64,000 nucleotides of DNA from Lytechinus pictus (Eukaryota > Echinodermata > Echinoidea > Temnopleuroida > Toxopneustidae), in assembly GCF_037042905.1 (NCBI RefSeq), contig NC_087254.1:13687103-13751102 (forward strand). Reading direction: 5' to 3'. Under the pieces are notes generated by a model. The model was not told the DNA's origin, did not search any database, and saw only the letters and a list, made by a program, of their open reading frames with translations. Positions 47,001-48,795 of this stretch are shown in pieces (the stretch's first letter is position 1; the number at the start of each line of letters is the position of its first letter). The translations under genes and the position numbers were made by a program.

Positions 47001-48795
47001 CAGGGCCCGCTGGAAGACCATTTTTCGGAACTGAAGTGGCTACTTCAGTTATTATTATTATTATTATTATTGATACTTTATTACCCATACTCTCTATGTT
47101 ATGATGATCTTTCAAAACTTAAATTTTGTTTAAGATTTCAAGTTAATACCCCAACATGGGCAAAGTTCAGTGACCCTATGTGACATTTGAACTTGATCAC
47201 GTAACTTGATACACATGCTAAATGATTAGAAAAAGGCATGTATGACACACTGGTTTAACATTTCCTATACTGTGAGGTACCCACTTAATTTGCAACACTT
47301 AATGTAATTGACCTTTAATGGGAGTTCGAGTCTGGAAATACCTAGAAAAAGAATTTTCTTTGTTGAATAAAGTTGATAAACTTTACACCAATGGATTTCT
47401 TGACCTCAGAAATGGTGGTTTAGGTGAAAAAATTATGATTCTAGGTTACTTAGAAGCCAAGATATAGTCGAAAACCCCGTTTTTGGCGGCCATTTTGTAT
47501 AAATCCACGATGACAGCCATATAGGTATCGGGGCAAATGGAAACATTGTAATTCTAATTCCTTATACAATAATATTTCAAAAAATGAATAATTTTCCATT
47601 TCTAACACAACCCCCCCCCCCCAAGAGAAATTACATAGTGAATCTGGCTATATAGTAAGCATTCACAAACTGAAGTAATTGGTTATGATGTTCAACCGCC
47701 ATTCAAAATTAAAATAATAAATTACCATTAATGACGATAAAAAGAGTTATCCCAAGAGCGATTATAGCGGCCACAAGGAAAAACAGCGAAACAAGCAGGA
47801 TCTTGAACGGAGTACGGTTATTCGTCCTCAGACTCGAAGATGTCCCGACTGAGTTCTCTTCGAGAAAGGGATTCGTATTTCTTTCATTTCCCGGGGTCTT
47901 CGATATGGGATCCACCCCTTTTTCAGTTTGATAATCGTATCCATGGTTGTCATAACCGTTAAAGCCCTATATAAAAGGCAAAAATAAATATTTAATACGA
48001 TTTTGACACTAAAAGTGTTCTCAATGATAATTACGATGAAGATGATAATGATGAAGACGATTATGATAGTGACGATCACAATGATGATGATAATAATTAA
48101 ACTAACATTAGCAAAAATAACACTATTACAAATAATCATGTTAAGAATTATTTTGTTTATTCCCTCCCCTTCCATTAAGACTTAATATTATCATGAAAAA
48201 AATGATAACGATAAAAATGATGATTATAATTAAATATTAAAATAAATACTAATGGTAATGAGTACAGCAATAACAGAATGTGATATTGATATAATAATAC
48301 TAAAAAGTGATACATGATATTTACCATGATAGTTAAAGAAAAAATACATTAGAATAACAAAAGTAATGACATTGAAGTAAGCAATAAGAATTACAGGTGA
48401 TACGTGAAGTGTGTATGTGTTGAGGGTGTGGGTGTGGTAACCTAGGAAAAATGGTAGAGCTGCAAATGCAAAAGTAAAAACGACACTATGAGCTGGTATG
48501 ACCACCGTGCCATAACCATTCATAAATTTATTGTGTGAGAGCAGTACTGTCATGTTAAACTACGATTTATTTTTTATTTTATGTATCAAAAGTATTTATG
48601 TTAACACAATGGAATTAAACTTCTTGATACCCCCAAGTTTATGACATTCAGGATGCTTTGAATTTCACAATTTCTTGAATAATCTTTAATAGTGACCCAA
48701 GGATGAATGTACGATCAAACATTAAAAAAATAAGTATAATAATTACGATAATTATAATAATAATAAAGAAATAATCATACCTTTTCTTTCGCCAT
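401..48795 (-). CDS. Gene A: mosaic type II transmembrane serine protease with two protease domains (28 exons, 3' end outside window)
   Basis: This is a gene-level entry; the coding exons are listed separately. I joined 28 exons by eye using GT-AG borders. Every junction keeps frame, and most are phase 1, as expected for shuffled extracellular domains. The order is cytoplasmic tail, membrane helix, Thr-rich stalk, SEA, seven EGF, trypsin-like, CUB-like, EGF, MAM, CUB-like, CUB-like, LDLa, Frizzled, and the start of a second trypsin-like domain. The start ATG (48795) has an in-frame TAG nine bases upstream, a purine at -3 and G at +4. The protein should sit in the plasma membrane with the proteases outside. 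By family analogy it is related to enteropeptidase, corin and polyserase-type proteins, but I know of no named orthologue with this order. It could still be expressed as separate transcripts; cDNA is needed to prove the full join. Confidence 0.8.
594..1244. other. Gene A intron, nothing recognised
   Basis: AT-rich intron between the Frizzled domain and the second protease. I see no repeat or exon. Confidence 0.6.
1245..1482 (-). CDS. Gene A exon 27: Frizzled cysteine-rich domain, part 2
   Basis: 238 nt, phase 0 in and 1 out, acceptor AATCATAG, donor GTGGGA. It carries eight Cys ([33 protein letters not shown]), which with exon 26 completes the ten-Cys Frizzled fold. In corin such domains help in substrate handling; here the function is unknown. 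Confidence 0.87.
1805..2090. repeat. Fold-back element
   Basis: The left end GGGTGTTTCACAAAGATTTA is echoed in reverse at the right end (GGGTGGTTCATAATGATTTA on the other strand). It is a diverged MITE-like element in the intron between exons 26 and 27. Confidence 0.55.
2399..2511 (-). CDS. Gene A exon 26: Frizzled cysteine-rich domain, part 1
   Basis: 113 nt, phase 1 in and 0 out, acceptor TTTCATGAAAAG, donor GTGAGT. It encodes [20 protein letters not shown], the first two Cys and the LPYN.T.FPN motif of the Frizzled domain. Confidence 0.85.
2512..3703. other. Gene A intron, mostly featureless
   Basis: AT-rich. Around 3560-3640 there is a fragment with GTAGCGTACACAGGATTTTG and a purine-rich run, a phrase seen near other low-copy repeats. 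No gene is seen. Confidence 0.5.
3704..4880. repeat. Tandem-array element with TGACCTTTGACC units, copy 1
   Basis: The left end has GTCTCACCTGCAT and the right end ATGCAGTTGAGACAAAAA (inverted). The inside repeats a ~140-bp unit with TTCATTGACC..TAAATGACCTTTGACCTT, TCATGTGACCTGAAACT and AGTGATACTTGATTA. A GC-rich stretch of GCCGCC type precedes the right end. Confidence 0.8.
4996..5106 (-). CDS. Gene A exon 25: LDL-receptor class A domain
   Basis: 111 nt, phase 1-1, acceptor CCTGCATAG, donor GTGAGT. It encodes [16 protein letters not shown], then [17 protein letters not shown]: six Cys and the calcium-cage acids (D.YxDCxDxxDE). LDLa next to Frizzled and a protease resembles corin. Confidence 0.87.
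5107..5683. other. Gene A intron, nothing recognised
   Basis: Intron between the LDLa exon and the second CUB-like exon of the LDLa side. AT-rich with a short poly-T run; no clear repeat. Confidence 0.5.
5684..6031 (-). CDS. Gene A exon 24: CUB-like domain with one cysteine
   Basis: 348 nt, phase 1-1, acceptor TTGTGCAG, donor GTAAGG. It encodes [40 protein letters not shown], then [13 protein letters not shown]. The TSPNYP..YPN motif is a strong CUB signature. Only one Cys (MECGD) is seen, so the usual two disulfides cannot form. Confidence 0.87.
6678..6840. repeat. Short fold-back element (MITE-like)
   Basis: The ends read GGGGCCCATTTCATAAAGAG and, inverted, TTTATGAAACAGGCCCC. Long inner arms (GTTACAACTGTTGTAACTTTG, trimmed here) also pair. 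Same type as 11808-12075. Confidence 0.8.
7231..7593 (-). CDS. Gene A exon 23: CUB-like domain without cysteines
   Basis: 363 nt, phase 1-1, acceptor CATTACAG, donor GTTTGC. Features include [40 protein letters not shown] and [11 protein letters not shown], matching the CUB layout (PNYP.YP, then .W.I.AP, then an acidic/GTG turn). No Cys is present. MAM followed by CUB is the enteropeptidase order. Confidence 0.85.
7594..8257. other. Gene A intron with a small ATA/ATG-rich stretch
   Basis: A simple AT-rich run is near 7690-7730. Otherwise nothing is recognised. Confidence 0.5.
8258..8605 (-). CDS. Gene A exon 22: MAM domain, part 2
   Basis: 348 nt, phase 1-1, acceptor CCGATAG, donor GTTAGT. 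It starts [20 protein letters not shown], then [33 protein letters not shown] and IQFTDC. The GHY(I/L)Y.E opening and FISVDDIxFxxC ending are MAM signatures; the other two Cys are here. MAM domains mediate adhesion, and one also occurs in enteropeptidase. Confidence 0.88.
8606..9585. other. Gene A intron with GGGA-rich stretch
   Basis: A short GGGA/GAGG simple repeat is at 9178-9210. No coding signal or inverted repeat was noticed. Confidence 0.5.
9586..10930. repeat. Tandem-array element with TGACCTTTGACC units, copy 2
   Basis: The best-preserved copy. The left end is CAGTCTCGCCTGCATTACG and the right end CTATGCAGGCGAGACAAAA. Inside are about eight units of ~140 bp, several with TGACCTTAAATGACCTTTGA and a following CC. 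A GCCGCCGCCGTCGCCGTCGG block precedes the right end. It ends 10 bp from the MAM exon donor. Confidence 0.85.
10940..11146 (-). CDS. Gene A exon 21: MAM domain, part 1
   Basis: 207 nt, phase 1-1, acceptor AACACACAG, donor GTAAGT. It contains the MAM opening [14 protein letters not shown], then [15 protein letters not shown]. It gives two of the four conserved MAM Cys. The donor lies about 10 bp from the end of the repeat element 9586-10930, so the intron beyond about +9 is repeat sequence. Confidence 0.82.
11147..11807. other. Gene A intron, nothing recognised
   Basis: AT-rich intron between the MAM and EGF8 exons. No repeat structure seen. Confidence 0.5.
11808..12075. repeat. Fold-back element (MITE-like)
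   Basis: The ends GGGCCCCGTCTTACAAAGAG and, inverted, CTCTTTGTAAGACGGGGCCC are near perfect. Inside, TGATTG-rich and ATCCATCAATG/CATTGATG-type parts also pair. It ends about 20 bp from the EGF8 donor. Confidence 0.85.
12097..12210 (-). CDS. Gene A exon 20: EGF domain 8
   Basis: 114 nt, phase 1-1, the same length as the other EGF exons. It encodes [17 protein letters not shown], then [14 protein letters not shown]; six Cys. The acceptor used (AAATGAAG) is weak but is the only nearby one that keeps frame. It is not a DIDEC-type module. Confidence 0.72.
12540..12695. repeat. Short dispersed fold-back repeat, also present in gene B
   Basis: It contains TTGTCAGATG...CAGTTCTCATAGTAACAATG, CTTCTCAGCCAACCAAAAT and AAAGTTGTCATATCTGACAA. 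The same string occurs at 61137-61290 in a gene B intron. Confidence 0.65.
12703..13047 (-). CDS. Gene A exon 19: CUB-like domain without cysteines
   Basis: 345 nt, phase 1-1, donor GTATGT, acceptor ATTAAAAG (weak pyrimidine tract). It encodes about 115 residues, including [38 protein letters not shown] and YVWIRLVT. Spacing and motifs (D..L.IGYGSDP; a late hydrophobic strand) match the two CUB exons at 7231 and 5684. It has no Cys, whereas classical CUB domains have four. The CUB assignment is by resemblance. Confidence 0.7.
13206..13415. repeat. Fold-back element (MITE-like)
   Basis: The left end CTGGTGGGTGTATCATAAA pairs with the right end TTAATGAAACACCCACCAG. It sits in the intron between the first protease and the CUB-like exon. 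Confidence 0.7.
13674..13848 (-). CDS. Gene A exon 18: first trypsin-like domain, catalytic Ser replaced by Thr
   Basis: 175 nt, phase 0 in and 1 out, acceptor TTTCAACAG, donor GTGAGC. It starts [20 protein letters not shown]. The family motif is GDSGGP, so the catalytic Ser is Thr here (codon ACA). The rest is normal: [20 protein letters not shown]. The C-terminus continues into an acidic Pro-rich linker (DDPQPEPEP) and splices in phase to the next domain. If the intron were retained, translation would stop four codons later at 13663. Confidence 0.88.
13849..15245. other. Gene A intron, no gene recognised; small inverted repeat
   Basis: At 14224-14292 GACGTCACCTCAGTGAAT pairs with ATTCACTAAGGTGACATC. 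A 111-codon plus-strand frame at 14751-15086 has no recognisable motif and was not called. Confidence 0.5.
15246..15653. repeat. Large fold-back element with repeated inner arms
   Basis: The outer arms CTAGAGGGTATTCATTTGTC and, inverted, GACAAATGAATACCCTCTAG are perfect. Each arm also holds a duplicated CACTCTCGCAAAAAGTGTTC block. It lies 67 bp from the donor of exon 17. Confidence 0.85.
15720..15862 (-). CDS. Gene A exon 17: first trypsin-like domain, specificity pocket Asp
   Basis: 143 nt, phase 1 in and 0 out, acceptor TCTCCAATAG, donor GTCAGC. It encodes [18 protein letters not shown], then [18 protein letters not shown]. The Asp six residues before the catalytic position gives a trypsin-like pocket (cleavage after Lys/Arg). 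Confidence 0.88.
15910..16682. repeat. Fold-back element with GGTTGATTCAACC ends
   Basis: Outer ATTAACCCTAA pairs with TTAGGGTTAAT. Just inside each end is a G-run, GGTTGATTCAACC and a C-run, itself a palindrome. The middle is AT-rich. Confidence 0.75.
16862..18024. repeat. Tandem-array element, copy 3, with a 154-bp unit
   Basis: The left end is TTGTCTCGCCTGCAT and the right end CGCTACGCAGGCGAGACAAA. Six units of 154 bp start TTCATTGACC at 17040, 17194, 17348, 17502, 17656 and 17810. The unit contains TGACCTTTGACCTT and TACAACACAGCACAGTGCCA. A GACGACGAAGACGCCGACGC block precedes the right end. It shares ends with the elements at 3704, 9586 and 42473. Confidence 0.9.
18050..18303 (-). CDS. 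Gene A exon 16: first trypsin-like domain, catalytic Asp
   Basis: 254 nt, phase 2 in and 1 out, acceptor TTTCTTTCAG, donor GTACAT. It contains the catalytic Asp in [10 protein letters not shown], preceded by IHPDYD, then YIQPICVHN (partner Cys for the propeptide link) and [12 protein letters not shown], the usual GWG strand of S1 proteases. A tandem-repeat element ends about 25 bp from its donor. Confidence 0.9.
18690..19215. repeat. Tandem-array element of another type
   Basis: A unit of ~160 bp repeats about three times: TGACCTTGACCTTTGACTTT, AAAATCAATAGGCCTCCTGG, CTATGCTAGTGTCATACACA. It starts near AGTGTCGCGAAGGCGAGCAC and ends near AACGAACGGACACCGAGCGT. Confidence 0.75.
19514..19697 (-). 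CDS. Gene A exon 15: first trypsin-like domain, activation site and catalytic His
   Basis: 184 nt, phase 1 in and 2 out, donor GTAAGA. It encodes a linker with Cys (STDCGNRP), the activation site [17 protein letters not shown] and the catalytic His in TAAHC. The linker Cys probably pairs with QPIC in the next exon, as in other membrane-anchored serine proteases, keeping the cleaved catalytic chain on the cell. Cleavage after Arg before IIGG would be needed for maturation. Confidence 0.9.
19906..20030. repeat. Small fold-back repeat
   Basis: TTCAACCTAGCGATGATAGA pairs with TCTATCATTACTAGGTTGAA, with about 70 bp between. Confidence 0.7.
20455..20634. repeat. Fold-back element with CACTGTAAAAAATGAA ends
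   Basis: TGTACACTGTAAAAAATGAA pairs with TTCATTTTTTACAGTGTACA, and most of the inside (AGTGACTGCACTACGAGTGC) is also complementary. A typical MITE of about 180 bp. Confidence 0.85.
20923..21036 (-). CDS. Gene A exon 14: calcium-binding-type EGF domain 7
   Basis: 114 nt, phase 1-1, acceptor TTTATAG, donor GTAAGA. It encodes [16 protein letters not shown] then [10 protein letters not shown] and NGFTGMNC. It is the last EGF before the first protease domain and a near copy of EGF5. Confidence 0.88.
21037..21709. repeat. Intron part of a tandem segmental duplication (copy 2 is at 22866-23720)
   Basis: It shares long similarity with 22866-23720, for example GGTGATTTCATGTAA...GGGGCAAA and ATCAGACTTGT. 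Together with the EGF exons it shows that EGF7/6 and EGF5/4 arose by duplication of a two-exon segment. Confidence 0.75.
21710..21823 (-). CDS. Gene A exon 13: calcium-binding-type EGF domain 6
   Basis: 114 nt, phase 1-1, acceptor TTGACAG, donor GTAAGG. It encodes [16 protein letters not shown] then [10 protein letters not shown] and SGYMGHDC. It differs from EGF4 at only a few residues. Calcium-binding signature is complete. Confidence 0.88.
21909..22478. repeat. ~570-bp fold-back element, family F copy 1
   Basis: AAATGGATGGTCCAGGCTGA pairs with the right end. Arms of ~250 bp contain AAAATCGGATAACAAAGTTA and GTCATGAATATTCATTAGGT. Related to 37899, 50047 and 57653. Confidence 0.85.
22752..22865 (-). 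CDS. Gene A exon 12: calcium-binding-type EGF domain 5
   Basis: 114 nt, phase 1-1, acceptor TTTATAG, donor GTAATT. It encodes [16 protein letters not shown] then [10 protein letters not shown] and VDGFTGINC. It is very close to EGF7 (20923-21036), including about 100 bp of flanking intron. DIDEC and the hydroxylation pattern are both present. Confidence 0.88.
23755..23945 (+). repeat. tRNA-derived SINE-like sequence
   Basis: A box-A-like TAGTCGGTAGAGCG and a box-B-like GGGTTTGATTCCC are spaced as in a tRNA. They are followed by an unrelated body (GACCTTAAGCTGTCGGTCCT) and a CAGGTAAAAAAATCACTACC tail. This resembles tRNA SINEs of sea urchins; family not determined. Confidence 0.5.
24018..24375. 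repeat. Fold-back element with poly-G/poly-C ends inserted beside the EGF4 exon
   Basis: It begins with a G16 run and CAGTCAAATATATTT and ends AAATACATTTGACTG with a C21 run. The parallel site in the duplicated segment (next to EGF6) lacks it, so it inserted after the duplication. Confidence 0.8.
24388..24501 (-). CDS. Gene A exon 11: calcium-binding-type EGF domain 4
   Basis: 114 nt, phase 1-1, acceptor TTCATAG, donor GTAAGG. It encodes [16 protein letters not shown] then [10 protein letters not shown] and a C-terminal loop. It is nearly identical to EGF6 (21710-21823), with introns that also match, so it is one half of a recent tandem duplication. A fold-back element with poly-G/C ends (24018-24375) ends about a dozen bases from its donor. 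Confidence 0.88.
24855..24958. repeat. Small fold-back repeat
   Basis: GGCTAAAACTATTCGCATCG..AACATCACATG pairs with CATGTGATGTTCCTGAGTGC.GAATAGTTTTAGCC. Confidence 0.7.
25386..25499 (-). CDS. Gene A exon 10: EGF domain 3
   Basis: 114 nt, phase 1-1, acceptor TACTCAG, donor GTAAGA. It encodes [16 protein letters not shown] then [18 protein letters not shown] and the last Cys. The pattern Cx[DN]xxxx[FY]xC for Asn hydroxylation is present. All six Cys are in place. Confidence 0.87.
25500..26323. other. Gene A intron, little seen
   Basis: A short inverted repeat, GTTTGTCAAGAAT with ATTCTTGACAAAC, is at 25675-25730. Otherwise AT-rich with no gene. Confidence 0.5.
26324..26437 (-). CDS. Gene A exon 9: calcium-binding-type EGF domain 2
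   Basis: 114 nt, phase 1-1, acceptor CCCTTTCAG, donor GTAAGA. It encodes [16 protein letters not shown] and then [14 protein letters not shown]. The DIDEC start is typical of calcium-binding EGF, but the residue at the usual Asn/Asp hydroxylation position ([10 protein letters not shown]) is Ile. Confidence 0.87.
26480..27025. repeat. Tandem-array element of a third type with TGACCTTTGACCCCATCATC
   Basis: It starts with GTCTCGCCTG, as in the DR1-array family, and has three ~130-160-bp units with TGACCTTTGACCCCATCATC and GATGCAGAAATAAA. It ends near CAGACCAACGGACAAACAGA. Confidence 0.7.
27160..27660. other. GC-richer block of unknown nature in gene A intron
   Basis: About 500 bp clearly richer in GC than its surroundings (CCATGGTCCCCGGGGCCATA palindrome at 27228). 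Frames of up to 77 codons on both strands show no motif. It could be an old transposable-element fragment. Confidence 0.35.
27661..29055. other. Gene A intron left of the retrotransposon, no gene recognised
   Basis: AT-rich with a TTAATTAATTAATTAATTAA run near 27975. Short frames near 28900-29130 run into the LTR and are not convincing. Confidence 0.5.
29056..29745 (-). repeat. 3' LTR of the retrotransposon
   Basis: 690 bp, matching the 5' LTR at every base I compared except 29590. It is preceded, in element sense, by a polypurine tract and followed by the GTAC target duplication. Confidence 0.95.
29749..29760 (-). other. Polypurine tract before the 3' LTR
   Basis: The minus strand reads GAAGAGGGGGG three bases before the 3' LTR. 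Such a tract primes plus-strand synthesis. Confidence 0.7.
29761..30423 (-). other. Retrotransposon 3' untranslated region
   Basis: About 660 bp, AT-rich, between the pol stop and the polypurine tract. I see no frame of note and no env. Confidence 0.7.
30424..34356 (-). CDS. pol: Retrotransposon Pol polyprotein (protease, reverse transcriptase, RNase H, integrase)
   Basis: 1310 open codons with no breaks, in the -1 frame relative to gag. In order: aspartic protease [12 protein letters not shown] (residue ~95); reverse transcriptase with [19 protein letters not shown] and catalytic YLDD (517-520); RNase H with LDTDAS (~664) and TDHGAL; integrase with H903, H911, C933, C936 zinc site and catalytic D965 (LDIMGP), D1025 (HSDQG) and E1061, a D-35-E spacing; and a GPY motif (WEGPY). 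The end is Arg/Pro rich, with no chromodomain seen. Expression probably needs -1 frameshifting; a C-AAA-AAG run at 34323-34317, just after the zinc knuckle, is a candidate but not a classical slippery site. Confidence 0.96.
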   Translation of the reverse strand: MWKERPHEEEVQKEDERRGSDSSSRATISELNKRSKVAPGGHGAAVEPGSTSPSIPNATQPIVTTRYNGEINKGILKGMYVPVTIGGTQLSFLVDTGATDTYISKSGYRKLQEKPTIQTTTEKVMLADGSQLEVDGKIHTEVIIGQGKARITLIVADICSDGVLGMDNLLQLGARLNLETATMETKWGSVQCRHEDNTRTSFRIIATEMYTIPAGQEGIIIGKVLDGVSDDVTGMVEASNDRRQLTQKGIILARTLVRTSNGAVPVRVYNPTGSQRVIKKGTELGYLLAVSEPDIQASQLSSEEIDLPEYLTDLYERSILEVPEQYHAPIAKLLTTYQDVFSKGDYDLGKTNLVKHTVDTGQTRPIKQRPRKHPFGQRDVIRKHVNDLLDRELIEPSDSPWAANIVLVKKKDGSQRFCVDYRQLNSVTIKDAYPLPRIDETLDALSGAKWFSTLDLASGYWQVELDTDAKKKSAFLAGGGLYAWKVMPFGMCNAPATFERLMDQVLRGLHWETLLVYLDDVIVFGKSIDEEMARLQQVFERLRQTGLKLKPKKCNLFKTSVSYLGHVVSAEGISTEKDKTETIRTWPRPESVREVRGFLGLASYYRRFVEGFARIARPLHQLTEKGRKFEWNQDCQEAFEKLKHRLVTAPILVYPTEEGRFILDTDASNDGIGGVLSQIQNGQELVIAYGSRVLSKPERNYCVTRKELLTVVVYHKHYKQYLYGRHVQVRTDHGALRWLMNFRQPEGQLARWLEVISSYDIKIIHRAGRIHSNADALSRRPCRQCKREGGCIYGGDTRNINVITLRNDNLADIQEAQQEDPNINPVRNALVEGRKPSREEATAYHFKVKVLLDHWDQLDVKDGVLCRRWESGDGRDVRWRYVLPKALIPEVLQDLHSSPMAGHLGMTKTLHKVQERFYWVGMKEDVRSFIRQCPDCARRQKAGPGKRAPLQQRQSGYPMERIALDIMGPLPVTDDGNKYILVVADYYTKYVEAYAIPDERAETVARKLVDEFICRYGVPNEIHSDQGRNFESNIFQEVCQLLGVRKTRTTPYNPKSDGMVERFNRTLINILATLLDPEKHQRDWDRYIPYATAACRSSTHNTINETPNMMMFGREVSMPIDLQFSKQDGSEWTDYAQQLRERMEETYQRAQQRKGVELRRQKRNYDRKSDGKLYEAGQFVWLRNNARKKGVSPKLAPKWEGPYQVVSRLFDVTYRIQRSPRSKLRVVHFDRLKLYNGSDVPDAWRTQPADRTDEVTTDREPDVVDDGQPTQASTETTVELGIPLPDDSSDSDVNPSRYPRRRRRPPDYFY
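34170..35942 (-). CDS. gag: Retrotransposon Gag polyprotein
   Basis: The frame is open from about 36005 inside the 5' LTR to a stop at 34170. The first ATG is at 35942, still in the LTR; the next one (35825) overlaps the primer site, so the true start is uncertain (591 or 552 codons). Near the N-terminus are five 11-residue repeats ([11 protein letters not shown] type), probably a coiled coil. A capsid-like region follows, then a CCHC zinc knuckle [14 protein letters not shown] (34364-34323) for RNA binding. Gag forms the particle. It overlaps pol by 187 nt. Confidence 0.9.
   Translation of the reverse strand: MASNSSTNEGDRGKGQAGPPASKTRSKKEGRHTNGVRSGMENVRTSGTNGSNSSGDESVSTHSGIKLSTSRRRRQKTEALMQIVEMMKHQAKAQEEMMKYQSKAQEEMIKHQATAQEKMMKHQANANDEMKQQAKAHVMMMQQAKSMQAQMEKLLLSSSNEQSKPTRRRRRKLSTRGSTDRSTQTASSTEEEEVQSNTTWRNSRGNPINSPVQNAARKTTSPAVQPTAVRDPPIDDNRLQAIIQQALEDTLQHGQTLKPRSSQDAQQKPRGTHFIKPDKYDGCSSWIDYSQHFDSCRAVNGWDDEEAGRILASCLRGQALRLLREQRHMVGFNDLKRMLANRFSDNKQAENHLLELKQRQRQEGETLKELAQSIRELTALAYPELDFDVRDRLAKGHFMDALVKPKLREAVFNNQCNTLDDMVHAAVVAEAFHHSEDQRSSRKPKYSRAMTKENEEDESTSEPISEVKAMVATLKEELSKRNAEMTSLKEELVEAIRTALQLQPQTVVPSDKQQQKQGNSDKFDGSCYYCGKKGHMKRKCKKRMRDEAQIHQAEQQYQSSTNEVRSPQGGMARPWNLEAPAPQYQMPHSQ
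35824..35841 (-). other. Primer-binding site, tRNA-Leu type
   Basis: TGGTGTCAGAAGTGGGAT on the minus strand, four bases after the 5' LTR. It is complementary to the 3' end of a leucine tRNA of the CCCACTTCTGACA-CCA type; the tRNA assignment is from memory of such tails. Confidence 0.75.
35846..36535 (-). repeat. 5' LTR of the retrotransposon
   Basis: 690 bp, TG...CA borders. It carries a TATA-type box about 130 bp from its start and ends next to the primer-binding site. The gag frame is open into this LTR. Confidence 0.95.
36399..36408 (-). promoter_or_regulatory. TATA-like box in the 5' LTR
   Basis: CTATAAATAG on the minus strand, about 130 bp into the LTR, the usual place for a U3 core promoter. 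The same box is in the 3' LTR at 29609-29618. Confidence 0.6.
36612..36848. repeat. TA microsatellites
   Basis: (TA)n runs at 36612-36633 and 36756-36848. The second borders the element starting at 36843. Confidence 0.95.
36843..39282. mobile_element. 2.4-kb terminal-inverted-repeat element inserted in a TA microsatellite
   Basis: The left end ACACAACAAAAAAAGTAAGT CCC pairs exactly with the right end (39250-39282) on the other strand, and TA runs flank both sides. The inside has no long frame but repeats the word GTGAGCAC or close variants near 36998, 37613, 38515 and 38694. A family-F fold-back (37899-38507) is nested inside. It is probably a non-autonomous DNA transposon. Confidence 0.75.
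37899..38507. repeat. ~610-bp fold-back element, family F copy 2
   Basis: AAAGGTCAAGTTCACCCCAG pairs with TAGGGTGGACTTGTCCTTTA. The arms contain AAAATCGGATGTAAAATAAG and AAAGTTATGACATTTTAAAG. Confidence 0.9.
39548..39661 (-). CDS. Gene A exon 8: EGF domain 1
   Basis: 114 nt, phase 1-1. It encodes one EGF module with six Cys: [12 protein letters not shown], then [14 protein letters not shown]. It lacks the DIDEC start of the later modules, so calcium binding is less certain. The donor GTAAAT opens a 13-kb intron that carries the LTR retrotransposon. Confidence 0.85.
40227..40378 (-). CDS. Gene A exon 7: SEA domain, part 3, with PGSI motif
   Basis: 152 nt, phase 2 in and 1 out, acceptor CTAAATAG, donor GTACGT. 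It begins [13 protein letters not shown]. This aligns with the classical SEA autoproteolysis site (G-S followed by hydrophobics), here PGS-I, so cleavage between Gly and Ser is possible. The C-terminal helix follows ([18 protein letters not shown]), then NINILT before the first EGF. The gene B counterpart is 60952-61112. Confidence 0.8.
40932..41080. repeat. TA and GT microsatellites
   Basis: A (TA)n run of about 100 bp, then (GT)n near 41061. The frames across it are artefacts. Confidence 0.95.
41294..41352 (-). CDS. Gene A exon 6: SEA domain, part 2
   Basis: 59 nt, phase 0 in and 2 out, acceptor TTTTTTTTTCTTGTAG, donor GTAAAT. It encodes [19 protein letters not shown]. Gene B has an exon of exactly the same length and phase (59559-59617) with a clearly related peptide. 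This is the strongest single proof that the two genes share ancestry. It is too short for ORF-based gene finding and was found through its splice sites. Confidence 0.8.
41800..41921 (-). CDS. Gene A exon 5: SEA domain, part 1
   Basis: 122 nt, phase 1 in and 0 out, acceptor TTCCAG, donor GTGAGT. It encodes the N-terminal strand and helix of a SEA domain, including [20 protein letters not shown] and then [11 protein letters not shown]. The counterpart in gene B is 58917-59047 with the same phases. SEA domains are common in the stem of type II membrane proteases and mucins and are often autoproteolysed. Confidence 0.8.
42473..43100. repeat. Tandem-array element with TGACCTTTG units, copy 4 (short)
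   Basis: The left end is CAGTCTCACCTGCATTAG and the right end CTACGCATGCGAGACAAAAA. Inside are about three or four units and a short GCCGCCGTCGC block. Confidence 0.8.
43233..43572. repeat. Fold-back element with C/G runs
   Basis: TGGCGGATCTACTGGGGGAG pairs loosely with CATCCTAGGTAAAGCTAGATCCGCC (written in part). C/T- and G-runs lie inside. It is 100 bp from stalk exon 4. Confidence 0.6.
43672..43737 (-). CDS. Gene A exon 4: Thr-rich stalk, part 2
   Basis: 66 nt, phase 1-1, donor GTCAGT. It encodes 22 residues of the same Thr-rich type as exon 3 ([20 protein letters not shown]). Composition and phase suggest exons 3 and 4 arose by duplication of a stalk unit. The acceptor (CTTTGAAG) has only a moderate pyrimidine tract. 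Confidence 0.65.
44236..44355 (-). CDS. Gene A exon 3: Thr/Pro-rich extracellular stalk, part 1
   Basis: 120 nt, phase 1-1, acceptor CCGATAG, donor GTTAGT. It encodes 40 residues rich in Thr, Pro and Ser ([19 protein letters not shown]), typical of an O-glycosylated stalk between membrane and folded domains. It has no recognisable domain. The symmetrical phase means it could be skipped without frameshift. Confidence 0.75.
44470..47605. mobile_element. 3.1-kb fold-back element with ~450-bp inverted ends
   Basis: The left arm (44470-44960) and the right arm (47120-47605) are inverted copies: CAATGTTTCCATTTGC, AACGGGGTTTTTGAC, TTCTAAGTAACCTAGAATCA and CACATAGGGTCACTGAACTT pair with the right arm. 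The inside has diverged nuclear-receptor-like repeats in opposite orientation in the two halves, and a nested fold-back (45173-45373). It fills most of the intron between exons 2 and 3. No transposase frame is seen. Confidence 0.85.
45173..45373. repeat. Nested fold-back element
   Basis: CACTCTTAAAATGTTGGGCA pairs with the right end (GTTGTCCGAAATTTTTAAGAG), and ACATACTGTCC pairs with GGACAGTATGT. Confidence 0.75.
47726..47966 (-). CDS. Gene A exon 2: cytoplasmic tail and signal-anchor membrane helix
   Basis: The acceptor is TATATAG and the donor GTAATT; 241 nt, phase 0 in and 1 out. The first ~50 residues are polar and Tyr/Asn/Ser rich ([13 protein letters not shown]), with an NPF tripeptide in TNPFLEE, a possible EH-domain endocytosis signal. 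Basic residues then precede a ~24-residue hydrophobic stretch containing [17 protein letters not shown]. There is no cleavable signal peptide, so this is a type II anchor. The helix and the NHGY motif are matched in gene B exon 56619-57003, which shows that the two genes are paralogous. Confidence 0.85.
48003..48100. repeat. ATGATGAC-type imperfect simple repeat
   Basis: A degenerate GAT/AAT triplet region in the intron between exons 1 and 2 of gene A. Frames across it are low complexity. Confidence 0.8.
48781..48795 (-). CDS. Gene A exon 1: start codon and five residues (MAKEK)
   Basis: This is a tiny coding exon, ATG GCG AAA GAA AAG, followed directly by donor GTATGA, phase 0 out. An in-frame TAG lies nine bases before the ATG, so translation cannot start further upstream in this exon. 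The context has G at -3 and G at +4. Its 5' untranslated part continues to higher coordinates; its length cannot be seen. The call depends on the clean phase-0 join to exon 2. Confidence 0.65.
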
